This document shows, piece by piece, positions 34,957 through 43,232 of a DNA stretch of 64,000 nt. The stretch spans positions 4,898,001 through 4,962,000 of the forward strand of contig NZ_CP138200.1 of assembly GCF_050859025.1 (NCBI RefSeq), read 5' to 3'. Within the stretch, counting starts at the first letter, position 1; every line of letters begins with the position of its first letter. The translations under genes were made by a program, and so were the position numbers. Source of the DNA: Wukongibacter sp050859025 (GTDB taxonomy: Bacteria; Bacillota; Clostridia; Peptostreptococcales; Caminicellaceae). The notes beneath the pieces are model-generated. The model saw nothing but the letters and a program-made list of their open reading frames with translations. It did not search any database and was not told the DNA's origin.

Positions 34957-35935
34957 AATATAGAGCTTTTTTAAGGCTTTCTAGATTTTCTTCCATTATA
35001 GATATGTAGTCCTTACCGGCTTCAATATCCTCTATAGGAAGTCCGCCGATTGGATTGAGAACTGCAGTCTGTGCTCCTGTCTCTTCTGCTAGAACCTCCG
35101 AAAGCTTTGGACTAGTTAAAGTTTCATAAAATATATACTTTACACCATGCTCTTTAACTAATTCAGTTATTTGAGCCATCTTGAATGCACTAGGCTCTTC
35201 CTGCGGTGTTAACCCTGAAATAGATACCTGCTTTAATCCGTATCTATCTGCAAGATATCCAAAGGCCGCATGGGCAACTACGATTTGGTCCATCTTTTTA
35301 TCCTTTAGCTCTTTCCTAAATTTATCATCCAATTCTTTAAGTTTATCACTCAATTTATTAAAGTTTGCTTCATAAAATTCCTTATTTTCTAAATCTGCTT
35401 TTACAAAGGCATCTTTAATATTTTTAGCCTGTTCAATTGCTCTAACAGGATCTAACCACACGTGGGGATCATATTCTCCATGACCATGATGTTCTTCATC
35501 ATGTTTTTCATTTTCATGGTCTTCATCGTGCTCTTCGTGCTCACCAAGATCTTCCTCAAGCTTTAACAATTCTATTCCCGTCGATGCCTCTACAACAATC
35601 AATTTCTCATTACTTAGAGCACCAATAACCCTTTCAGCCCACATCTCCATTTGTACTCCATTATAAATGAAAATGTCTGCTCTCTCCATTCTACCCATAA
35701 GCTTTGCTGTAGGCTCCCAATCATGGGGTTCTGCTCCAGGTGGAACCATCAACTCTAGATCAATCTTCTCTTTACCAATCTCCTTTGCAAAATAATACAT
35801 TGGATAAATACTTGCATATACCTCTATTTTTTTAACCTCATTACCACTAATTTCTGATTGCGGCTTATCATCATTACTACAAGCCGATATAAAAATTAGC
35901 AACAATATTAATAACATACTAAGGGTTTTTTTCAT
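34955..35935 (-). CDS. Zinc/manganese ABC transporter substrate-binding lipoprotein (ZnuA/AdcA-like)
   Basis: Cluster A-I binding protein of 326 residues: signal peptide with lipobox ISAC (Cys19), first metal His in MVPPGAEPHDWEP, a His/Asp/Glu-rich loop (about 133-157, many His-Glu pairs) followed by DPHVWLDP, a third His in VVAHAAFGYLADRYG, and an Asp/Glu near the C-terminus. The His-rich loop points to zinc rather than manganese. No permease or ATPase gene is adjacent, so it works with a transporter encoded elsewhere. Confidence 0.9.
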   Translation of the reverse strand: MKKTLSMLLILLLIFISACSNDDKPQSEISGNEVKKIEVYASIYPMYYFAKEIGKEKIDLELMVPPGAEPHDWEPTAKLMGRMERADIFIYNGVQMEMWAERVIGALSNEKLIVVEASTGIELLKLEEDLGEHEEHDEDHENEKHDEEHHGHGEYDPHVWLDPVRAIEQAKNIKDAFVKADLENKEFYEANFNKLSDKLKELDDKFRKELKDKKMDQIVVAHAAFGYLADRYGLKQVSISGLTPQEEPSAFKMAQITELVKEHGVKYIFYETLTSPKLSEVLAEETGAQTAVLNPIGGLPIEDIEAGKDYISIMEENLESLKKALY

Positions 35936-36117
35936 TTCTAATTCTCCTTTCCTTAGCCAATCACATAAGCAAGCAATATTCTTTTATATATCCTTTGTAT
36001 TATACCCATACAAGATAAAATAAAACTCTGTACCTAAAGGCGTATTACGAACTCCGAATTCACTATCCTTAAATTAATTGTCAGTTATTGATATGCAACA
36101 TTAAGATTTAAAATAAA

Positions 36118-36196
36118 TTTTTATAGAAATAATGAACGCTTCTACATTTTTCTATGAAAATTTATTTAACCTTGAAGTTGCTTATCTATATTATCT
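36118..36196. repeat. Conserved hairpin element, copy 1 (GCTTCTACATT type)
   Basis: Stem AAATAAATTTT-N-ATAGAAA / TTTCTAT-N-AAAATTTATTT enclosing ATGAACGCTTCTACATT, followed by AACCTTGAAGTTGCTTATCTAT that overlaps the yetF-like stop. About 80 bp align with 44421-44500, where the stem sequence differs but still pairs. It may act as the terminator of the gene at 36166. Confidence 0.55.
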
Positions 36197-36738
36197 TTCT
36201 TTTTTAACTCCTCTACTAAATTTATATATTCTCCAGAATTATTCTGTCTATTTATGACCTTATTCAATATGAACTCCATATCTTCTACAGTAATAGGCTG
36301 AGCGGCCTTTGTAAGCTCAAAACCTAGCTCCCCATTAGTTTCAAGAGTTGCTTTTTGTACATCTTGTATCTTACTGATGCCCTTCTGTCTTAGCCTAGAA
36401 TATAGCTCATCATTAGTAAGTCTAAGCTTCTTCATATTCTCCTTATCAATAATCCCATCAGTAACGATGATCTTTTCATTTCCTACTGCAATTTTTTCAA
36501 AACCTTTTGAATAGAATTCTATAGCTTCAAATAGCATCAAAAGAATTGCAAGTATAACAGCTACAAGAATGGTTTTTTTTATATCTTTGTCAGCAAAAGG
36601 CTCAACAATTATGTGCCCTAGAGAAAGTACTAGAACAGTTTGAGAAATGGTCATCTGAGATATGGACCGTCTGCCCGTTAGTCTAAGTAAAATTACTGCA
36701 ATAATATAAAGTAAAATTGGTTTTAATATAAACGGCAT
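36166..36738 (-). CDS. YetF/YrbG-type DUF421 membrane protein
   Basis: 190 residues: three N-terminal membrane helices (about 5-75, with LTGRRSISQMTISQTVLVLSLG, the DUF421 signature) and a cytoplasmic alpha/beta domain (KIIVTDGIIDKENMKKLRLTNDELYSRLRQKGI). Family members occur in sporulation and stress settings, but the function is not established. Single gene, SD weak. Confidence 0.87.
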   Translation of the reverse strand: MPFILKPILLYIIAVILLRLTGRRSISQMTISQTVLVLSLGHIIVEPFADKDIKKTILVAVILAILLMLFEAIEFYSKGFEKIAVGNEKIIVTDGIIDKENMKKLRLTNDELYSRLRQKGISKIQDVQKATLETNGELGFELTKAAQPITVEDMEFILNKVINRQNNSGEYINLVEELKKKDNIDKQLQG

Positions 36739-36765
36739 AAAAACAACTCCTAGTCAAATAGTTAT

Positions 36766-36802
36766 AGAGATTCAAGTAAAACCATTAATATATGTCTATC
36801 GC
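36766..36802. repeat. ATAGAGATTC-family repeat, single arm
   Basis: AGTTATAGAGATTCAAGTAAAACCATTAAT matches one arm of the hairpin elements at 39882, 41139 and 54141 (the segment ATAGAGATTCNAGTAAA, then CCATTAAT as at 41160). No second arm is clear here. The rest of 36739-36950 is AT-rich and gene-free. Confidence 0.5.
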
Positions 36803-36950
36803 TGAGTATTCCTTAAGCTTTACTATACAGACTCTATTATTAATAATATTATTATTAAAATAATAATTTTTATGCGGAATGACTTATATCACCTTTACTC
36901 AGGGATATACTCCTATAAATAACTTATACAATAAAAGCTATAGCACATAT

Positions 36951-36990
36951 AAAAACTCAAGGCCTATAATTCATAGACCCTGAGCTTTTA
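36951..36990 (-). terminator. Terminator of the SleB-type gene
   Basis: Imperfect stem AAAAGCTCAGGGTCTAT / ATAGGCCTTGAGTTTTT on the minus strand, about 55 bp beyond the stop, with a T-run. Confidence 0.75.
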
Positions 36991-37043
36991 TAATAGATAT
37001 TCTTTTTAGTTTTTTAGTATCCATACTTTATCTTCTTATTATT

Positions 37044-37718
37044 CTATCTGTAAAATACATGATTTCCAATTCTCATTACATAGGTTTTATTCTTTATAAT
37101 CCAGCTTCCAGCTGATTTAGCAGGATTGAAGAAATAGGTACTACTTCCAACTGGTCTTACTCCATTTAAAGCATCCTTTGCTGCCTGTATACTTTCAGCT
37201 GATGGAGTATTATAAATAGTTCCTTCTTCAACAGGACTAAATTGAGGAATCCCTTTATAATATTCAAATATTACACCCTTTACAGTGTTTGGAAAATCAC
37301 CTGATTTTACTCTATTTAGAATAACATTACCAACAGCAACCTTACCATTATATGGCTCTGCTCCTGCCTCTGCATGAATTATTCTAGAAAGCCAGTACAA
37401 ATTAGTGGAATAGGTACTGCTTGACCCAGAGTATAATATTGATAATGTTTGATTACCTGCTATCCCATCAATAATAATTTTATTCGCTATTTGAAACTGA
37501 ATTACAGCTTTTTCTGTTTGTAAACCATAAATGCCGTCAACAGTTCCAGCCCAATAGCCTTTATTATTTAGTGTTTGCTGTAACTTAGACACTTCACTAC
37601 CTCTGCTACCAAACTTTAATGTTGGATAATAAGTAGTGGCATAGGCACTTGCCAATGGGAGTAAGAATAAGAATAAGATAAGAATTATAGCTACAATACT
37701 TTTTTTACGTATTTTCAT
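37044..37718 (-). CDS. Spore cortex-lytic enzyme-type hydrolase (SleB family)
   Basis: Exported cell-wall hydrolase of 224 residues: signal peptide (about 1-27, ends ASAYA), a PG_binding_1 domain (about 32-85, GSRGSEVSKLQQTLNNKGYW) and a Hydrolase_2/SleB catalytic domain (about 108-224) with RIIHAEAGAEPYNGKVAVGNVILNR, whose Glu is the catalytic residue. The ATG at 37718 has SD GGAAGGAG. The frame runs 27 codons further upstream, but those bases belong to the c-di-AMP riboswitch, so the longer start is rejected. May act in germination or vegetative wall turnover. Confidence 0.9.
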   Translation of the reverse strand: MKIRKKSIVAIILILFLFLLPLASAYATTYYPTLKFGSRGSEVSKLQQTLNNKGYWAGTVDGIYGLQTEKAVIQFQIANKIIIDGIAGNQTLSILYSGSSSTYSTNLYWLSRIIHAEAGAEPYNGKVAVGNVILNRVKSGDFPNTVKGVIFEYYKGIPQFSPVEEGTIYNTPSAESIQAAKDALNGVRPVGSSTYFFNPAKSAGSWIIKNKTYVMRIGNHVFYR

Positions 37719-37727
37719 ACACAATAC

Positions 37728-37870
37728 ACTCCTTCCTACATTTGCTTCCGAAGTTAGCTGACGGGTGCGGGATAGAAGGTTCCCTACCATTCGACTCATG
37801 GATTAACCCCTTATTTGGTTCCTCCGTACCTGAATAGTCCAGGATTCAGCAAGTGTCGTGTGACCATATG
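37728..37870 (-). ncRNA. c-di-AMP riboswitch (ydaO/yuaA class)
   Basis: The minus strand carries the class signatures in order: TGCTGAATCCTGG, GGTACGGAGGAACCA, GGGGTTAATCC, GAGTCGAATGGTAGGG, and CCCGCACCCGTCAGCTAACTTCGG, ending shortly before SD GGAAGGAG. It lies between a consensus promoter and the SleB-type gene. c-di-AMP normally turns this class off, linking wall hydrolase synthesis to osmotic and potassium state. Confidence 0.93.
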
Positions 37871-37876
37871 AATAAT

Positions 37877-37905
37877 ATTATACAAAGCTTTCTGTATTAT
37901 GTCAA
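37877..37905 (-). promoter_or_regulatory. Consensus promoter of the c-di-AMP riboswitch
   Basis: Minus-strand -35 TTGACA (37905-37900), 17-bp spacer, -10 TATAAT (37882-37877). Both hexamers match the vegetative consensus exactly. Confidence 0.9.
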
Positions 37906-38346
37906 CCATTTTCGTGTTATTGCCACTATTTACATAGTTTATTTAGAGCATTATTTCTATAAATCCATAGCTAATTTATTTTTCACCCTCCATCTCTAAC
38001 CAAGTATTTTAAAATATTTGCTCCTAAAAATCCTTTTAAAAGGAAAAAACTCTGCCTCTATTTTTAAATAATATCTTCTTATAGAAATTGAAATCCATCC
38101 TCAATTAAAGTTTACATAATTTCTACACATTTCAGATTTGCATCCCCCATTATTCTTCACAAAAAGTTAATATTTCTTATATTTGCAGGGATACCCATAT
38201 CTTTTGAGAGATTACATTTTTATAAATATGATAAAATATTCCATATTAATACAAAATTTGCAATGTATACGTTGAGTTAAATACAATATATGATAAAATA
38301 TAACTTAGTTAGATTGAAAACTAAATTATATTTATGGAGGTGCACT
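37906..38346. other. Divergent intergenic region before the MotA-like gene
   Basis: No gene. A possible plus-strand promoter is TTGAGT (38272-38277), 16 bp, TAAAAT (38294-38299), about 50 bp before the MotA-like start. I see no sigma-28 (TAAA-N15-GCCGATAA) flagellar promoter. Confidence 0.45.
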
Positions 38347-39165
38347 TTGAATAACTCAAGAGACAGGAGTCTAAATATGGGAATAGTTGCAGTGTTGTTG
38401 ATTATTCTTTGCCATTCTATTCTCGGTACCATATCCTTGCAAAGCTTTATAAATGTAAAGGCTATGGAACTAATACTTGCAGGCGTATGCCTAGCCGTTA
38501 TAATAAGCTATTCCTTTGAAACTATAATATTTACAGTAAACACTGTAAAAAACAGCTTCAACATTGAAATTGATCATGAAAGTGATATATTCACCCTTTA
38601 CGAATTTGCAGTAAGGGTTAAGAAAGATGGTGCATTAAAAATAGAATCTGAGATACTAGATCATGAAAATGAATTTGTTACAAGTGCAATGAGTCTTGTT
38701 TGCGACTATGCAAAGCCTGAAAATATAAGGAATGTCCTCGAAAAGGATATCGAATCAAGACGGGCTAAGCTTTTCAAAGCATATAATGTACTTAAGATGA
38801 TATCTCAGGTAGCCCCATCCTTTGGACTTATTGGTACTCTAATAGGTATGGTAGGCTTATTATCCCATATTAACAACCCTAAATTAATTATGACAAATAT
38901 GTCATCGGCTTTAGTAAGTACACTTTATGGTGCACTTGTAGCCAATTTTATTGCAGTTCCTTTGATGGGTAGGGTAAAAGAATTAATTGATAAGAAAACC
39001 CTTCAATATAGAATCATTACCGAAGGAGCTATATTAATTGCAAAAAATGATTCTGTAAGAAATGTTTTTGATAATATGAACGTTATGCTTCCCGATGATT
39101 TAAGATTACAATATCCAAGAAATTTTGGAGAAAGGAATTATAACGAAAATGAATCCAAATTTTGA
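38347..39165 (+). CDS. MotA/ExbB-like proton channel protein
   Basis: Inner-membrane stator-type protein of 272 residues from TTG 38347 (SD GGAGG, 6 nt). An ATG at 38377 with SD AGGAG is a valid alternative. Four hydrophobic segments: two near the N-terminus, then a cytoplasmic region, then APSFGLIGTLIGMVGLL and SSALVSTLYGALVANFIAVPL, the conserved MotA helices 3 and 4. The cytoplasmic loop is about the MotA size. Paired with a MotB-like gene (17-bp overlap) but with no flagellar gene in the window, so it is either a dispersed flagellar stator or an orphan energiser. Confidence 0.85.
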   Translation: MNNSRDRSLNMGIVAVLLIILCHSILGTISLQSFINVKAMELILAGVCLAVIISYSFETIIFTVNTVKNSFNIEIDHESDIFTLYEFAVRVKKDGALKIESEILDHENEFVTSAMSLVCDYAKPENIRNVLEKDIESRRAKLFKAYNVLKMISQVAPSFGLIGTLIGMVGLLSHINNPKLIMTNMSSALVSTLYGALVANFIAVPLMGRVKELIDKKTLQYRIITEGAILIAKNDSVRNVFDNMNVMLPDDLRLQYPRNFGERNYNENESKF

Positions 39166-39859
39166 TGATAATAATATTGATCATGACTATGATGTTTCTA
39201 GTCATTGGATGATAACCTACAGCGATATGATTACAATTATATTATGTTTTTTTATCATATTCTTCACCTTTTCCGCTGAAGAAATTAGTGCTCTTTATAC
39301 GGTAAAGGACTCATTAATTAATAAAGTAGATATGCTAAGCAGTGAAAATATAAAACTGGCAGAAGAAAGAGCATCCTTATCTGAAGAACTTTTTCAAATA
39401 AAGAATGCTGAAACTGATTTAAATACCTCAAGCGAAGAATTTATTTCCTTCTTAAGAAGTAATGATTTTTTAGAAGATGTATCTATTAGTCAGAAGGAAA
39501 ATGAATTAGTTATTAGATTTAAAAATAATATTCTATTTGACAGTGGAAGTGCAAAAATAACTGAAAATGGCTACAGAATTCTAGATAAGATTGCTGATAA
39601 GCTTAAGATGATTGATAATAACTTTGTAGTAGAAGGATTTACAGATAATATCCCTATTAATACGGAACAGTTTCCTTCAAACTGGGAACTTTCTTCGGCT
39701 AGGGCAATAAATGTAGTAAAATTTTTTATAGATAAAAAGCATATTTCCGATAAAAGAATTTCCTTTAGTGGTTGGGGAGAAAGAAAGCCTATAGCTTCAA
39801 ATAATACTGAGGAAGGCAGAGCTCAAAACAGAAGAATTGAAGTGAGAATAATCAATTAG
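39149..39859 (+). CDS. MotB-like protein with OmpA peptidoglycan-binding domain
   Basis: 236 residues from ATG 39149; the frame also opens at TTG 39125, which lacks an SD. One membrane helix (about 20-42, WMITYSDMITIILCFFIIFF) with the proton-carrying Asp26 in the MotB-type TYxD context, a coiled-coil-like linker (about 50-95), and an OmpA_C domain (about 120-235: NILFDSGSAKITENGYRILD, VEGFTDNIP, SARAINVVKFF, RAQNRRIEVRI). Start overlaps the MotA-like stop. Together they form a peptidoglycan-anchored ion channel. Confidence 0.9.
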   Translation: MNPNFDDNNIDHDYDVSSHWMITYSDMITIILCFFIIFFTFSAEEISALYTVKDSLINKVDMLSSENIKLAEERASLSEELFQIKNAETDLNTSSEEFISFLRSNDFLEDVSISQKENELVIRFKNNILFDSGSAKITENGYRILDKIADKLKMIDNNFVVEGFTDNIPINTEQFPSNWELSSARAINVVKFFIDKKHISDKRISFSGWGERKPIASNNTEEGRAQNRRIEVRIIN

Positions 39860-39881
39860 ATCATATATAACCAACTACTTA

Positions 39882-39917
39882 TATAGAGATTCCAGCCAAG
39901 ACTTGGAACTCTCTATA
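39882..39917. repeat. ATAGAGATTC-family hairpin
   Basis: TATAGAGATTCCA / TGGAACTCTCTATA with a 9-nt loop, 23 bp after the MotB-like stop. It may act as a hairpin between MotB and TPR genes. Shares arms with 41139-41183 and 54141-54249. Confidence 0.6.
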
Positions 39918-39971
39918 GTTGCAAAAATATACATAATTACCCTAACTTGAGTATAGAGGGGGGAAATTCCC

Positions 39972-40895
39972 ATGTCAAAAAATAAAGTAGCACTTTTTAC
40001 ATCTTTGATCGTAGTCTTATTGTTTATAAACATTACTTTAGGTCTATTGATCTATAAAGTTTTATATGGTCATAGTGAAGAAGAATCTATATATCTATCC
40101 TCGGAAAAAATTGTTGAAGATGCAGCTAAATTTGTTTTACAGCATATTGACTATTTCAATATTGGGAATTATGATGAGGCTTATAATAACTTTACCGAAG
40201 CTTTCAAAGAATCCATCTCTCTAGATGATTATGTCTTTGCCCAGACTCTACGGAAAGAACTTTATTCTGACTATAAGTTCATCAATTACACCTTTAAATA
40301 TGCAGATGATCGTTACAGGGATAATAAGATTACTTATGATAAGAAGATGGAATTTACCTTTAAACTGGGATGTACATCCCTCATATTGGATCAATACTTT
40401 GAAAATGAATATACATTTAATGTGCTATATAAAGATAATAGCTTCTATTTGCATGATAAAAGAACAAATTATAACGAGGAGCTTGCTCTTTATTACGCCA
40501 GCTTAGCCTATGTAGATTTCAAAGCAAAGGACTATGATTCTTCCTTGGCAAATTCCATAGAGGGTCTCCGTTATAATCCCAATATGCTATCTATTTATTT
40601 TATCAAGGGACAAGCAGAATTTATGCTAAGTAAATACGAGGATAGTATTCAGTCAATGAATACTGCACTAATAGATGATCTGACTATAGAAGATAAATCC
40701 TATGCCTATACTACCTTAGCTGCTTCTTATGCATATCTAGGTGACTATATTAAAGGAAAGGAATTTATTGATAAAGCTATGGAATTGAGCCCAAACGATG
40801 AGTTTAGTAAAATTGTAAGATCTCAAATTGAAGATAATTTAAGTAATTCTAAAGATCCTCATACAACATTTACTTATAGTAATGATAATGAATAA
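39972..40895 (+). CDS. TPR-containing membrane-anchored protein
   Basis: 307 residues with an N-terminal membrane helix (about 8-28), a middle domain of about 110 residues resembling DUF3887-like folds (FNIGNYDEAYNNFTEAFKESISLDDY), and three or so TPR units from about 175 to 290 (ALYYASLAYVDFKAKDYDSSLANSIEGLRYNP and two more). Likely extracytoplasmic and a scaffold for protein contacts. It follows the MotA/B-like pair by 112 bp with its own SD (AGAGGGGGG); whether it belongs to the same transcript is uncertain because a hairpin intervenes. Confidence 0.75.
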   Translation: MSKNKVALFTSLIVVLLFINITLGLLIYKVLYGHSEEESIYLSSEKIVEDAAKFVLQHIDYFNIGNYDEAYNNFTEAFKESISLDDYVFAQTLRKELYSDYKFINYTFKYADDRYRDNKITYDKKMEFTFKLGCTSLILDQYFENEYTFNVLYKDNSFYLHDKRTNYNEELALYYASLAYVDFKAKDYDSSLANSIEGLRYNPNMLSIYFIKGQAEFMLSKYEDSIQSMNTALIDDLTIEDKSYAYTTLAASYAYLGDYIKGKEFIDKAMELSPNDEFSKIVRSQIEDNLSNSKDPHTTFTYSNDNE

Positions 40896-40978
40896 AGACT
40901 TTGAGGACTTTTGCAAGAAAAAAGAAGTATATTTTTTAAATTATATTTAAATAACTATAAATTACTATAATAATAGAG

Positions 40979-41030
40979 GATCTAAATAAATGCTAGTTTC
41001 TAATAAAACATTTATTTAGATCTTTTATTT
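40979..41030 (+). terminator. Terminator after the TPR gene
   Basis: A 14-bp perfect stem GATCTAAATAAATG / CATTTATTTAGATC with a 16-nt loop and a T-rich tail (TTTTATTTATT). Confidence 0.85.
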
Positions 41031-41138
41031 ATTATATAAAAATATGCCTCTTGATAGTTATCCATGGAAGTTAATTATAATCTATATCACTTTCCAAATT
41101 ATATCTCATAGCATAACTCATCTCCGAATATCATAGCA

Positions 41139-41183
41139 ATATAGAGATTCTAGTAAATCCATTAATTTATTAGAATCTCTATA
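41139..41183. repeat. ATAGAGATTC-family hairpin
   Basis: A 14-bp perfect stem ATATAGAGATTCTA / TAGAATCTCTATAT with loop GTAAATCCATTAATTTAT, just upstream of the patatin start (29 bp). It could influence the patatin transcript 5' end. Confidence 0.65.
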
Positions 41184-41211
41184 TACAAGAATTAATTATA
41201 GGGGGGATATT

Positions 41212-42225
41212 ATGTCTAATAATTATAAAAATTTAGTTTTTGAAGGAGGGGGAGTATTAGGAATAGCATATTTAGGTGTTCTAAATTTTTTAAACGATAA
41301 AGATACATTACAAAATATAACGAGAGTAGCTGGTACATCAGCTGGAGCAATCACCGCATGCTTAACAAGCTTTGCTTTGCCCTTTAGTGATATGAAACAT
41401 ATTGCCGATAGGTTGGATTATGCAAAAATACCTCAAAAAAGTTCCCATCCTGATTTATATATGATTCCTAATGGATTAAAGATACAAATTGAAAAAATAC
41501 TAGGAGATCTTGACTGTATATATAGGTTGCTGACAGATTACGGCTGGTATTCTAGCGAATATATTTATGACTGGATTAAAGAACAAATAGCCTATCAATT
41601 CAATAGTTTTAAAAAGCTTCCACCTTATACCTTTGAGGACTTCAAAAATTCTGATATCCATATAAATGAAAGATCATTTTTAGATCTGTATATTATTGGT
41701 ACAGACATATCTACTACATCGTCAAAGGTTTTTTGTTATGAAACTACTCCTCACATGGAGGTCGCTGAAGCCATAAGGATCTCAATGTCAATTCCTCTCT
41801 ATTTTGAATCAATAAAAGTTAATTCAAATGGGTTCTCTGGAAATACAGGACCACATATCTTTGCCGATGGTGGTATTATGAGGAATTATCCCATAAGCAT
41901 ATTTGATTACGATTATTTCAATGACATAATGGTTGATGGCTTTAATACTCAAACATTAGGCTCTAGGTTTAAAAATAAGGCAGAATACAGTGAAATAAAA
42001 AACTTCATAGATTATATTGAGAATTTGCTTAAATCCTTTCAAAGAGTTCAGCAGGATATATTTAGTCATAGTCCCCAAGATATATTAAGATCAATTGAAA
42101 TAGACACAAAGGATGTATCATTTATTGACTTTGATATAAAAGTTGGAGATGAAACTTATAATTTTCTATATCAACAAGGTTATAAGGCTGCCAAAGATTA
42201 TTTTGAAAATAGAATATATTTCTAG
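41212..42225 (+). CDS. Patatin-like phospholipase
   Basis: Lipid acyl hydrolase of 337 residues. Oxyanion loop EGGGVLG (about 11-17), nucleophile elbow GTSAGA with Ser43, and catalytic Asp in FADGGIMRNYP (about residue 223). The Ser-Asp dyad is complete. No signal peptide, so it is cytoplasmic. SD GGGGGG. No partner gene typical of CBASS/CapV-type defence (such as a cyclic-nucleotide synthase) is adjacent, so a housekeeping or stress lipase role is the default. Confidence 0.9.
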   Translation: MSNNYKNLVFEGGGVLGIAYLGVLNFLNDKDTLQNITRVAGTSAGAITACLTSFALPFSDMKHIADRLDYAKIPQKSSHPDLYMIPNGLKIQIEKILGDLDCIYRLLTDYGWYSSEYIYDWIKEQIAYQFNSFKKLPPYTFEDFKNSDIHINERSFLDLYIIGTDISTTSSKVFCYETTPHMEVAEAIRISMSIPLYFESIKVNSNGFSGNTGPHIFADGGIMRNYPISIFDYDYFNDIMVDGFNTQTLGSRFKNKAEYSEIKNFIDYIENLLKSFQRVQQDIFSHSPQDILRSIEIDTKDVSFIDFDIKVGDETYNFLYQQGYKAAKDYFENRIYF

Positions 42226-42374
42226 ATGATCATTTTAACAAATAAAGAAGGTGTTTGAGAACAGTTAATCTCTAAGCTATTTAAAATGTTCAGCAATCTG
42301 GCCACCTACGTCAGCACTAGCCAAATCCCATAGATTTTAAAAACTTAAACTTAACTCATTCCAAAACACCCTGC

Positions 42375-42415
42375 GGCTGGACTCATGAGATCCCCTTATG
42401 AAACAGCCATTTTTT
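42375..42415 (+). terminator. Terminator of the patatin gene
   Basis: GGCTG-N3-TCAT / ATGA-N2-CAGCC stem followed by ATTTTTT on the plus strand, about 150 bp after the patatin stop and directly at the end of the convergent PRC gene. Confidence 0.75.
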
Positions 42416-43232
42416 AATCCTCTGTATTCATAATTACACTGAGAATACAATTTCTTTTGATAGCTTCTTCTATTAAATTACTATCTATAACACTATCCTT
42501 TGAATAGGTCTTATCAGCAACAACTATTTGATTTAAAAGCTTTTTACCTAGTAAATACCTATATTTCGAATATATCATATCAGTTTCATTATCCCATGAT
42601 TTTTCCTCGTATTCTTCATCTAAAACATTAGTATCTTCACACCCTAGAGGCTTTCTTTCTTCTTTATCTATTTGTTCATTAATCTTCTCAGCTGCTATCT
42701 CTTCTATTATCTCTTTTTCTTCATTAGTTACATTTATAAAAACTTCACTATTTTGCGAAGTATTATCTATATAACCTTCGATAATCTCTGAATCTACAAT
42801 GATTACATTTCCGATTTTAATAATGCTATTTGATTCTATATAACTTCCATCAATATGTATCCCCTTTAATGTATGGTCCGTATCCATCTCTATTCCGGTA
42901 ACCCTACCAACATGCTCTCCGGCTCTAGTATACAAACTCATTCCGCTATAGATAATCTGACTATGTGAAAAATGTATATTTGCAGTAGTAGATTCTTCAA
43001 TCATAAATGCATCTGGCCCCATAATTAAATTCTCTATTGGGATTTCTATGTATCTATTAATATAATTTCTATATGTATTTAAATGGGGTTCATATTCACC
43101 TTCAACCGATGACAATATAGCGACTAATCTATTTTCCCTTATTATGACGCCTCTAATCATTCCTAGCCTTTTGGCTTCCTTTGAAGCAATAATAGGATGC
43201 TTTTCTAATAATTTGATACGCATATTTTTCAC
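42414..43232 (-). CDS. PRC-barrel-like protein partnered with an actin homologue
   Basis: 272 residues. Two beta-rich PRC-barrel-like modules: about 1-80 (KEAKRLGMIRGVIIRENRLVAIL, YIEIPIENLIMGPDAFMIE) and about 90-160 (SLYTRAGEHVGRVTGIEMD, SIIKIGNVIIVDSE). An acidic linker (about 165-225) and a C-terminal helical domain (KYRYLLGKKLLNQIVVADK) follow. No membrane helix. The start codon follows the stop of the actin-like gene with no gap, so the two should be made together. PRC barrels bind RNA or protein partners; here a partner or regulator of the filament is the best guess. Confidence 0.65.
   Translation of the reverse strand: MKNMRIKLLEKHPIIASKEAKRLGMIRGVIIRENRLVAILSSVEGEYEPHLNTYRNYINRYIEIPIENLIMGPDAFMIEESTTANIHFSHSQIIYSGMSLYTRAGEHVGRVTGIEMDTDHTLKGIHIDGSYIESNSIIKIGNVIIVDSEIIEGYIDNTSQNSEVFINVTNEEKEIIEEIAAEKINEQIDKEERKPLGCEDTNVLDEEYEEKSWDNETDMIYSKYRYLLGKKLLNQIVVADKTYSKDSVIDSNLIEEAIKRNCILSVIMNTED

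Noticed and set aside
36840..36880. AT-rich TTATTAATAATATTATTATTAAAATAATAA run as an origin-like element
   Set aside because: Simple-sequence AT repeat without DnaA boxes or replication genes.
37719..37799. 27-codon N-terminal extension of the SleB-type protein (MSRMVGNLLSRTR...)
   Set aside because: These codons are the conserved 3' part of the c-di-AMP aptamer; a signal peptide and SD support the start at 37718.
38347..40895. Zorya-type anti-phage system
   Set aside because: The MotA-like protein lacks the long cytoplasmic tail of ZorA, and no ZorC, ZorD or ZorE gene follows.
41212..42225. CBASS-type patatin effector
   Set aside because: No cyclic-oligonucleotide synthase or ancillary CBASS gene is adjacent; a stand-alone patatin is common.
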